Of a DNA stretch of 64,000 bases, positions 50,398 to 58,590 are shown piece after piece. How positions within the stretch are numbered: position 1 is the stretch's first letter; the number at the start of each line of letters is the position of its first letter. The notes below the pieces were generated by a model. It worked only from the letters and a program-made list of their open reading frames with translations, did no database searches and had not been told where the DNA came from. Both the position numbers and the translations under genes were made by a program. The stretch covers positions 1-64,000 of the forward strand of contig CANLQK010000003.1 in the NCBI GenBank assembly GCA_947493255.1, written 5' to 3'. This stretch comes from an uncultured Paracoccaceae bacterium. Lineage in GTDB: Bacteria; Pseudomonadota; Alphaproteobacteria; Rhodobacterales; Rhodobacteraceae.

Positions 50398-51294
50398 ATG
50401 AATATGCCGCCGTTACCTAGTTTGAACGTTCTTGATGTGTTGGCGCGGACTGGGTCCGTACGCGCCACCGCTGACGAGGTTCGTTTGAGCCAAAGTGCGG
50501 TAAGTCATAAATTAAAGGCACTTGAAGCAACGTTGGGGTTTCGCGTCACGGAGGCGAAGGGGCGAGGCGTTGTATTGACCGGAGAGGCACGGCGCTATGT
50601 CGCCGCGATCCGGCCCGCACTTGTATTGTTGCGCGAGGCACATAGCGGGATAGATCAGGCCAAGGGGCACCTAGAGGTTGCCGTGACGTCTGGGTTTGCG
50701 GTGACGTGGCTTGCTCCGCGTTTGGCTGATTTTCTAAATCGATACCCCGAGGTGTCATTTAAACTACGAAGTTTTGCAGCGGGTGAAGACGTAGCAGATT
50801 GCGACCTTGGCATCGTGTTTACGAACACGCCGCCCAATGGGGCTATCCCGTTATTCGATGTCACGTTCTTTCCTGTTTGCAGCCCTGCCTTCATGCACAA
50901 ATTCCAACCCCTAAACGCGGCTGACATTACGCCTGACATGCTGTTGCATCTCGAGGGCCCTGACGATTGGGCGCAATGGTTGGGCGAACAAGGGGTGTCT
51001 GTTGTGCCAGATCAATCAGGCCTGACGTTTACAGGTTTGTTGGCTATGTATGCGTCGGCAGAAGCGGGTATGGGGCTGTGCCTGGGTGATGCTGTGACAT
51101 CGGAACATGCTGTGCGTGCTGGCCGTTTGATCCGTCCGTTTCCCCAAGAAATTTCGGCACGTTCGTCATATTGGATCGCACCTGGGCCGGGTGGCTTCAC
51201 GGCACCAGCCCTTGCGTTTGCAAATTGGTTGCAAGCTGGTTTCACCGCTTCAAAGGCACCGGCCACCGTGACAGGTGCCAGAAACCCCGCCTGA
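50398..51294 (+). CDS. LysR family transcriptional regulator (GcvA-like)
   Basis: N-terminal LysR HTH: LNVLDVLARTGSVRATADEVRLSQSAVSHKLKALEATLGFRV. Confidence 0.93.
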   Translation: MNMPPLPSLNVLDVLARTGSVRATADEVRLSQSAVSHKLKALEATLGFRVTEAKGRGVVLTGEARRYVAAIRPALVLLREAHSGIDQAKGHLEVAVTSGFAVTWLAPRLADFLNRYPEVSFKLRSFAAGEDVADCDLGIVFTNTPPNGAIPLFDVTFFPVCSPAFMHKFQPLNAADITPDMLLHLEGPDDWAQWLGEQGVSVVPDQSGLTFTGLLAMYASAEAGMGLCLGDAVTSEHAVRAGRLIRPFPQEISARSSYWIAPGPGGFTAPALAFANWLQAGFTASKAPATVTGARNPA

Positions 51295-51381
51295 CTTTAA
51301 ATTCGAACTGCATGTTAGGTATATTTTGCGTTTGATGTGGCTTGATGTTGTGTGGCGCACACAGCTAGAAGGGCGGTGTGC

Positions 51382-51459
51382 GGGCCGTTAGCTCAGCTGG
51401 ATTAGAGCAGGGAACTTCTAATTCTCAGGTCGGGGGTTCGAGTCCTCCACGGCTCGCCA
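51382..51459 (+). tRNA. tRNA-Arg (anticodon UCU), CCA encoded
   Basis: Cloverleaf folds by eye: acceptor GGGCCGT/ACGGCTC, anticodon loop CTTCTAA, T arm GGGGG TTCGAGT CCTCC, GCCA 3' end. Confidence 0.93.
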
Positions 51460-51739
51460 ATTAGTCCTTTCGTGCAAGCGCAGCGAATGGAGGCTCTGTT
51501 GGGCCGCCCTCGGCATCTTCAGACCCTGCGTTGTCGCTTCGACCGATAAATGGTCGGTAGTGGTGATGCATATTCTCCCTTGATCGTACCCAATTTAACC
51601 TGTGCAGATTAGTTTCAGATTCTAGCGTGGTAAATTTTTGAGCGATGTTGCTCCTGAGCGCACAAAACCTAAGCGACTGCGTTCATCCACAAACAGTTTT
51701 TCCCTTCAAGCCTTGTTTGGCGCCGACGGCTGCATCCAA

Positions 51740-51853
51740 CTGGACCTGCAGGATAACTAGGGTTCCGCCCAGAATTCGGGGTCAGGTCCAAGAGTTGTCG
51801 CCGTCCGCCTGCAGGTGGATCGGTACACGGCGGGGCAAAATCCCGGGAGGCTA
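51740..51853 (+). ncRNA. Guanidine-I (ykkC class) riboswitch
   Basis: Conserved blocks ACTAGGGTTCCG, GGTCCAAGAG, ACACGGCGGGGcaaaaTCCCGGGAGG; P1 GGACCTGCAGG / CCTGCAGGT. Confidence 0.9.
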
Positions 51854-51932
51854 CTGCGCTGGTTTGACCTGCGCTCCGCTATGCCCTCCATGCGGTCAAT
51901 CCATTCTGAAACATGAAACGGGGACCGAAAAA

Positions 51933-52988
51933 ATGAAGAAATTCACCACCACTGCACTGGCCGTTTGTATGGCTGCCGGCCTTTCCACAGGCGCCGCCGC
52001 ACAAGAGAAAACAGAATTCAAAGTGGCATGGTCTATCTATGTCGGATGGATGCCATGGGGCTATCTTGAGGATAGCGGCATCATGGATAAATGGGCTGAC
52101 CAATATGGTATCGACGTCGAGATCGTTCAGATCAACGACTACATTGAATCCATCAACCAATATACTGCCGGTCAATTTGATGGCGTTACCGCGACCAGCA
52201 TGGATACCTTGTCGATCCCATCAGGCGGTGGCGTGGACACCACGGCGCTGATTGTTGGGGATTATTCCAATGGGAATGACGCGGTTATTGTAAAGGGCGG
52301 TGGCGATTTGGCGTCCTTGGCTGGCAAACCTGTTAATCTTGTTGAACTGAGTGTGTCGCACTACCTATTGGCGCGCGGACTAGACAGTGTGGGGCTGTCC
52401 GAAGCCGATTTGGACGGTGTGATCAACACCTCTGATGCGGACATGATTGCGGCCTACGCCACCGATGACGTCGAGGCGGTTGTCACATGGAACCCGCTGG
52501 TGTCCGAGATACTAAACGGACCTGATGCGACATCGGTGTTCGATAGTTCCGATATTCCTGGCGAGATCATCGACCTGATGGTTGTGAACACCGAAGTTTT
52601 GGACGCCAACCCAGATTTCGGTAAGGCGCTTGTGGGGGCTTGGTATGAAGTTATGGCCCTTATGGCGGCAGGTGACGAAGAGGTTCTGACAGCCATGGCC
52701 GAAGCATCTGGTACCGATCTGGCCGGATATCAGGCCCAGCTTGCATCGACCGAGATGTTTTATACGCCAGCGGATGCAGTCACGTTTACATCAAGCGAAG
52801 ACTTGCCCGACACGATGGTGAATGTGGCCGAGTTCTTGTTCGACAAGGGCATTCTGGGCGAGGGCGCCCCGTCAGCGGATTTTGTTGGGGTAGAGTACCC
52901 TGATGGGTCTGTGACGGGCGATGAAAACAACGTCCAGTTCCGTTTTGACACCACCTATATTCAAATGGCCGCCGACGGCGCGCTTTAA
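51933..52988 (+). CDS. ABC transporter substrate-binding protein (NMT1/taurine-like), putative guanidine-uptake component
   Basis: Signal peptide MKKFTTTALAVCMAAGLSTGAAAQ; FKVAWSIYVGWMPWGYLEDSGIMDKWADQYGIDVEIVQINDY; directly under the riboswitch. Confidence 0.88.
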   Translation: MKKFTTTALAVCMAAGLSTGAAAQEKTEFKVAWSIYVGWMPWGYLEDSGIMDKWADQYGIDVEIVQINDYIESINQYTAGQFDGVTATSMDTLSIPSGGGVDTTALIVGDYSNGNDAVIVKGGGDLASLAGKPVNLVELSVSHYLLARGLDSVGLSEADLDGVINTSDADMIAAYATDDVEAVVTWNPLVSEILNGPDATSVFDSSDIPGEIIDLMVVNTEVLDANPDFGKALVGAWYEVMALMAAGDEEVLTAMAEASGTDLAGYQAQLASTEMFYTPADAVTFTSSEDLPDTMVNVAEFLFDKGILGEGAPSADFVGVEYPDGSVTGDENNVQFRFDTTYIQMAADGAL

Positions 52989-52995
52989 CATAAGG

Positions 52996-53018
52996 GGCCC
53001 CGACGCGATGTCGGGGCC
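52996..53018 (+). other. Strong intra-operon hairpin (9-bp stem, 5-nt loop, no U-tract)
   Basis: GGCCCCGAC-GCGAT-GTCGGGGCC. Confidence 0.85.
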
Positions 53019-53027
53019 ATTTCGCCC

Positions 53028-53840
53028 ATGCGTTTGATCAATATCATACCGGGTCGCCCTTTGGCCGTGTTTTTGTTGTTTTTGCCGTTTGTTCTGGTGC
53101 TGATCGCCTATGCGGTTGGGTCCGACATCCGGCTTGCTGAAAACCCGTCTGACAAGCTTTTGCCCGCGCCTGCAACCATTGGCGACACGATGCTACGGCT
53201 CACCACCGAGGGCGACAGGCGCACGGGGCGTATTTTGTTTTGGCATGACACATGGGCCAGCCTCAAACGTTTGGGCGTGGGGATTGGGATATCGGCCACG
53301 TTTGGTTTGTTGTTTGGGCTGTTAATTGGGTTGGTTCCGTTGGTGCGCAGTCTGCTTTCACAATTCGTGGCCGTGTTGTCGATGATCCCGCCTTTGGCGT
53401 TATTGCCGATCCTGTTTATCGTTTTCGGATTGGGCGAGCTGTCGAAGGTTGTGTTGATCGTGGTCGGCACGCTGCCGTTTGTCATCCGTGACATGAGCCA
53501 GCGCACGTTAGAGATTCCGCAGGAACTACTGGTCAAAGCCCAGACCCTTGGTGCATCGAGCTGGGTCATCGCTGTCCGTGTGGCATTGCCGCAGGTGATG
53601 CCGCGGCTGATCCAGGCGATACGGCTGTCGTTGGGGCCTGCGTGGCTATTCCTGATTGCGGCTGAAGCCATTGCCGCGGATCTAGGGCTTGGCTATCGCA
53701 TCTTTCTTGTGCGCCGCTACCTCGCGATGGATGTGATTTTGACCTACGTCATCTGGATCACGATCCTTGCCTTCTTGATGGATTATACCCTGCGCCAAGT
53801 TTCCAAGCGTTTGTTCCCATGGGCGGAGGACGGGCTATGA
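53028..53840 (+). CDS. ABC transporter permease (SsuC/TauC-like)
   Basis: LLVKAQTLGASSWVIAVRVALPQVMPRLIQAIRLSLGPAWLFLIAAEAIA EAA-loop region. Confidence 0.92.
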   Translation: MRLINIIPGRPLAVFLLFLPFVLVLIAYAVGSDIRLAENPSDKLLPAPATIGDTMLRLTTEGDRRTGRILFWHDTWASLKRLGVGIGISATFGLLFGLLIGLVPLVRSLLSQFVAVLSMIPPLALLPILFIVFGLGELSKVVLIVVGTLPFVIRDMSQRTLEIPQELLVKAQTLGASSWVIAVRVALPQVMPRLIQAIRLSLGPAWLFLIAAEAIAADLGLGYRIFLVRRYLAMDVILTYVIWITILAFLMDYTLRQVSKRLFPWAEDGL

Positions 53841-54604
53841 GTTTCGTAACCGTCCGTGATATTTTTCAAAGCTATGGCAATCGGCCCATTATTGAACGCG
53901 TCAACCTTGACGCGGATGAAGGTGAGTTCGTTTCAATCGTTGGTGCGTCTGGTTGCGGTAAATCCACGTTCCTGCGGCTTTTGCTGGCGCAAGAACGGCC
54001 AACGAAAGGGACCATTCAGATTGATGGTGCCGATCCGGCCAAAGAACCTGGGTTGGATCGCGGTATCGTCTTTCAAAAGTATTCGGTCTTTCCGCATATG
54101 ACCGTGCGGGAAAACATCGTTGCAGGTGAAAGCATGCGCACAGGCTGGGGCCGTTTCTTTGGCGCGCCCCGGCGCGCGGCCCACGCACGTGCCCAAGAAA
54201 CCCTTGCACGGATCGGGTTGGATCATGTGGCGGATCAATACCCCGCAACCCTTTCGGGCGGCATGCAACAGCGGTTGGCCATTGGCCAAGCGTTAACAGC
54301 AAAGCCGCGTGTGCTGTTGCTGGATGAGCCTTTCGGCGCACTTGACCCGGGCACGCGGCTGTCGATGCACGATTTCCTCGACGACCTGCGCGACGAGACC
54401 GGAATGACGGTTTTCATGGTGACTCATGATCTGGACGAAGCATTCAAATTGGGCGACCGCGTTTTGGTTTTCGACAAACCCCGCTGGGACCCCCACGACC
54501 CGTCCGCCTACGGCGCGACGATCACCTATGATTTTGACGCCCGCGACGGCGGCATTCCATTCCAAAGACTGAAGGAAAGTATCAATGTTCGAACAACCCC
54601 GTGA
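53837..54604 (+). CDS. ABC transporter ATP-binding protein (SsuB/TauB-like)
   Basis: [45 protein letters not shown]. Confidence 0.93.
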   Translation: MSFVTVRDIFQSYGNRPIIERVNLDADEGEFVSIVGASGCGKSTFLRLLLAQERPTKGTIQIDGADPAKEPGLDRGIVFQKYSVFPHMTVRENIVAGESMRTGWGRFFGAPRRAAHARAQETLARIGLDHVADQYPATLSGGMQQRLAIGQALTAKPRVLLLDEPFGALDPGTRLSMHDFLDDLRDETGMTVFMVTHDLDEAFKLGDRVLVFDKPRWDPHDPSAYGATITYDFDARDGGIPFQRLKESINVRTTP

Positions 54605-55829
54605 CCGCAGCCGGTCCCATCACAATCAGGATCAACGTCACAGCGAGCTGCGCTATCACCACCCTGATCTAAGCAAACTGCGCGGCTGGAAAGCCATGCA
54701 AGCCGAAGAGGGGTTGCCCGAAACCGGCTGGGATGAGGAGAAGCGCTGGGCGCTGCGCATGGGGCTAACTGGCTCTGACAGTATCGAGGACAAATCCATT
54801 CCAACGTTCGCACGAGGTGAACTGCCCCATTACGCGGGGATCAACACCTTCCTCAAAGCGCCATACGCCGAAGACGTCACCGAAGTGGGCGATTATGATG
54901 CGACGGTTCTGGGCATCCCGTTCGACGGCGGGACGACCTACCGTGCTGGAACACGGTTTGGTCCGCAGGGGCTGCGCAAGATCTCGGCGCTTTATACGCC
55001 ATACAACTACGAAATGGCGGTCGATCTTCGTGAACAGATGACCCTGTGTGATGCAGGCGATGTGTTTACGATCCCTGCAAACATCGAAAAGACGTTTGAT
55101 CAGATTACCCGAGGCGTCAGCCATGTGGCATCTTCTGGCAGCTTGCCGATCATGATCGGTGGCGACCATTCTATCGGCTTCCCGTGCGTGCGTGGCATCG
55201 CAGAATGCACGTCGAAAAAGATTGGTATTATCCATTTTGATCGCCACGCTGACATTCAGGAAAAAGACCTGGATGAACGCATGCACACAACGCCGTGGTT
55301 CCACGCGACCAACATGCCCAACGTACCCGCCAAGAACCTTGTCCAGATCGGTATCGGTGGTTGGCAGGTTCCACGCGAGGCCGTGAAAGTTGCACGCGAA
55401 CGCGAAACCAACATCATCACCATGGGCGACATGGAAAAGATGGGCATCGACAAGACAGTCGAAATGGCGCTGGAGATGGCATGGGATGGTGTTGATATGG
55501 TTTACCTGTCATTCGACATCGACAGCATTGATTGCGGTTTCGTTCCCGGTACGGGCTGGCCAGAACCCGGTGGTTTCTTGCCCCGCGAAGCATTGGCATT
55601 GGTGTCCAAGGTTGCTGCCGAAGGGATCTGCGGCATGGAACTGGTCGAGGTTGCGCCACCGTATGATCAATCCGAGATCACAGCGTTGATGGGAACACGG
55701 GTCATTGTGGACGTTCTGGGGTCCTTGGTTGCATCGGGCAAAATGGGTGCACACAAGCGGCACATGGACAAGCCGGTCACCATTCCGCACGGCGAATTTG
55801 AAGGAAAGCGGTGGTCCAATGCCACATGA
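54585..55829 (+). CDS. gdmH: Ureohydrolase (arginase/agmatinase superfamily), likely GdmH-type Ni-dependent guanidine hydrolase
   Basis: GGDHSIGFP, HFDRHADIQ, SFDIDSIDCGFVPGTGWPEPGGF metal-binding motifs; N-terminal extension; guanidine-I riboswitch control of the operon. Confidence 0.85.
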   Translation: MFEQPRDRSRSHHNQDQRHSELRYHHPDLSKLRGWKAMQAEEGLPETGWDEEKRWALRMGLTGSDSIEDKSIPTFARGELPHYAGINTFLKAPYAEDVTEVGDYDATVLGIPFDGGTTYRAGTRFGPQGLRKISALYTPYNYEMAVDLREQMTLCDAGDVFTIPANIEKTFDQITRGVSHVASSGSLPIMIGGDHSIGFPCVRGIAECTSKKIGIIHFDRHADIQEKDLDERMHTTPWFHATNMPNVPAKNLVQIGIGGWQVPREAVKVARERETNIITMGDMEKMGIDKTVEMALEMAWDGVDMVYLSFDIDSIDCGFVPGTGWPEPGGFLPREALALVSKVAAEGICGMELVEVAPPYDQSEITALMGTRVIVDVLGSLVASGKMGAHKRHMDKPVTIPHGEFEGKRWSNAT

Positions 55830-56262
55830 TATTGTGAACGGTCATATCGGCCACATTGGGCACAACCACGCCCATGACGGCGATCATTTGCACAGCCATA
55901 TGCCTGACGCAGACCGCGCCGAAGAACTGCGCGTTTTAACGACGCAGTTCATCGACGGGTTCATCGACGCAAAAGATAAAATGTCATATCTGCGCATCTC
56001 CGGGGTTCCATTGGAGATGCCTGACCCAAACGGCGGGCCGACATTGAAACTCGTAGACGTCACCTTGACAACAGAATGGCAAGTTGGAACGGCCTCCCCC
56101 TCATTTGGGTCACAAGAGCTAAGCTATCTTCCGTACCCTGGGCCTATGGTGACGGAACGTACAAATATGGGGCTTGTTTACGTATCGCTGCACGTCAAAC
56201 ATGTGGAAGATCTGCGCAACTTCATGAAAGGTCATGATGCAGCTGGCGGGTTAGCCGAATGA
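55819..56262 (+). CDS. His-rich N-terminus protein, unknown; putative accessory/nickel-handling protein of guanidinase operon
   Basis: MPHDIVNGHIGHIGHNHAHDGDHLHSHM start (9 His in 27 residues); overlaps the gdmH-like stop. Confidence 0.8.
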   Translation: MPHDIVNGHIGHIGHNHAHDGDHLHSHMPDADRAEELRVLTTQFIDGFIDAKDKMSYLRISGVPLEMPDPNGGPTLKLVDVTLTTEWQVGTASPSFGSQELSYLPYPGPMVTERTNMGLVYVSLHVKHVEDLRNFMKGHDAAGGLAE

Positions 56263-56480
56263 AATTTGTCGTAGTCGCCATTTGTGTGTTTGCAGCCACA
56301 CCTGCCCTCGCTCATCACGAATTCATAGTTGCAAGCTCGATAATGCCGCTTGCAGCGGCCTCTGCAATCATACCGCTTGCTGCATTTACCGCGTGGCGCA
56401 AAGCGCACAAAAGAAAGAATGGTGGGCAAGCAGTTACACGAATTTCTTTTTTTGGGAAACGCGTAAAACTGCGGCGCTGA
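56259..56480 (+). CDS. Small membrane protein (73 aa), unknown
   Basis: 4-bp overlap with preceding ORF; signal/TM segment MKFVVVAICVFAATPALAHH plus second hydrophobic stretch. Confidence 0.6.
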   Translation: MKFVVVAICVFAATPALAHHEFIVASSIMPLAAASAIIPLAAFTAWRKAHKRKNGGQAVTRISFFGKRVKLRR

Positions 56481-57137
56481 AAGTGAACGTCGGCTTTTAG
56501 TTTACTAGTCGGCGACCGCCGGAACGCTGCTAGTCTCAGCATTGGGCCGTTCGTGAAGACGGCCCAAGTGTTTAGGTTTTTATAGCTTCGGCGATAACCA
56601 GCGTGTCTTCAGGCTCAACTCCAGGCCGTCTGGCGGTGATGCCCATCTTGTTATGGCTCGACAATAATCGGTCTGCCCGAAGGTTGCCCGTCTACTTTTA
56701 GAATTCGGCAACCTTCGTTCGTCTCATCGAATGCGCGCCATAGGTGCTGGTCTCTAGACCAATGGATGATATCAACCACCTTTGCTTTCACCAGACCGCA
56801 ACCGCCCAACTCGTTGTCGACGGTAAAACTAAAGAAGGCCAGACCAAGATGGCTTTCAGCCGGCTCCTGCTGAACACTGATCTCACAGACGTGTTGGGGC
56901 TTGATTGCCTTCATCTGATCAACGATCCAGCCATGGTTTCAGGCTGGGCGCAGTGCACGAATGGCGGGCAAGTCTGACGTTGGCATAATGGCCCCCCAAT
57001 TCACCACGCCATCATTCTTCGACAAGTCGACGTTGAGAAGACGTACGATCACATGATCCTGCGCCGCATCCAGGGGCGGTACGAGCCCATTCTGACTAAT
57101 GCAGCGCGGTGTGTCTGCGGTTGTGATCTCCATCAAG

Positions 57138-57536
57138 TTAGTTGACGAAGAATGGATCTCCAGCATCTTTCAGTTCGCAGGCGTTTCCGTCTGGATCTGT
57201 AAACGTTCCAACGATACCCCAATTATAAGTCTTGATTCTAACGGACACTCCGTGCTTTTCCAACAAGCCTGCACTGGCCTTCACATCACAGACATTGAAG
57301 CGCAGCATCGTGGGGTTTTCATAATTTGCTTTGCGATGATCCCGAGCCACGCCACCGGTCTCAATCATCAGATAACCATCCCCGAAACGAAGGCAGCAAA
57401 GTCCATCCTTTTCAAACCAGACCGGAAGACCGAGGAGGTCTCGATAAAATTTCAAACATTCGTCGTAGCGCTCGGTTCCCAGAATGATACCGAAGTGTTT
57501 GGTCAAATTAGCTATGTTATTCGCGTTTTTTGTCAC
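57138..57536 (-). CDS. VOC/glyoxalase-like family protein
   Basis: HFGIILGTERYDECLKFYRDLLGLPVWFEKDGLCCLRFGDGYLMIETGG. Confidence 0.85.
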   Translation of the reverse strand: MTKNANNIANLTKHFGIILGTERYDECLKFYRDLLGLPVWFEKDGLCCLRFGDGYLMIETGGVARDHRKANYENPTMLRFNVCDVKASAGLLEKHGVSVRIKTYNWGIVGTFTDPDGNACELKDAGDPFFVN

Positions 57537-57795
57537 CGTGAAATTCCCAATTCATGTGAAACCACAGGGTAATTTCTCAAGTTAACTTGAGATCAAGGTA
57601 TAATTTTTCGGAATGGACGGATTATTGCTCCGAGAGCAGTTGTTGCGCTCGGCAACAGACAACTTGATCTCAACGCCGCTCGCTTCTTTTGTGGGCCAGT
57701 CTTATGCCTGTCGAAAATAAAGTAAAAAATTTCAACGTACACTGTAAGTTTAAGTCGTACGCCCCTGGTTTTACTGACAACTCAAATGAAAGCGA

Positions 57796-58404
57796 TCATT
57801 TGCTAAGGCCGGTTTTAAGGTTTTCCGCTGCGATTGCGAACGTGGTCTCGTCAGCAAGTCCTTCGACCCGTGCCGCGACAGTTTCGTCCAATTGAAGCCC
57901 CCACGTTTTAATGAAGTAGCCCAATACCACGTACATGCCGTGAATGGCCGTAAGGTCCATGATTTGCGCAGTGGTGAAATGTGAATCAAGTGCGGCCAGC
58001 GTCTCGGCGCGAACTTTTTGGTGCACCATCAAGTCGTCAACAGCACGCAAAATCAACGCCTGATCTTCAGGAAAAGCATCTGTAGGGTCTGGCTCCAAAA
58101 CGGCGTTTATTGTGTCAATGGGCATACCCAATTGGCTTGCGCGATCAACATGCGATGCCCATTCATACCATGTTCCTAAGTGTACACCGACCCGCAAGAT
58201 GACCAATTCACCTAAGGTTTTTCCAAGCGATCCACCGGTCACGGAATAGTTGCGAAAGTCCCACCATGCTTTCAGCAGGTCGGGGCTGTGCGCCATCAAC
58301 TTGTGCACGTTGATGGGGGCACCATTCATGTCTGCGACGACACGATCAAGCGAAGTGGGCCAGTCATCAGTCGGGCGTGGTGAAATCTTTGGGGCTGATG
58401 TCAT
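57796..58404 (-). CDS. Carboxymuconolactone decarboxylase (AhpD-like) family protein
   Basis: VILRVGVHLGTWYEWASHVDRASQLGMPIDTINAV pattern. Confidence 0.85.
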   Translation of the reverse strand: MTSAPKISPRPTDDWPTSLDRVVADMNGAPINVHKLMAHSPDLLKAWWDFRNYSVTGGSLGKTLGELVILRVGVHLGTWYEWASHVDRASQLGMPIDTINAVLEPDPTDAFPEDQALILRAVDDLMVHQKVRAETLAALDSHFTTAQIMDLTAIHGMYVVLGYFIKTWGLQLDETVAARVEGLADETTFAIAAENLKTGLSK

Positions 58405-58590
58405 GGTGTCTCTCCTGTGTTTTGGGATGCTAACCTAAAGCCGACGTTTCACGATAGACCGAACCGCTTATCGGAATGTTCATAGTTGATGCTGGCGGGC
58501 TCCTTTTGGCAATGGGCGGAGACCAGCCACCTTTGCCATGGGTATCATCATTTTGCTTTTCATCTTTCATGAGACGGTTAGCTTTGGCGC

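Noticed and set aside
51382-51459. tRNA-Arg as an integration site for a genomic island carrying the guanidine operon
   Set aside because: No integrase, no second copy of the tRNA 3' end recognised nearby; the idea remains unsupported.
56651-57166. Two minus-strand ORFs (56651..56914 and 56939..57166) as a possible frameshifted gene
   Set aside because: Translations look partly protein-like but I could not identify a family or join them convincingly; needs BLASTX.
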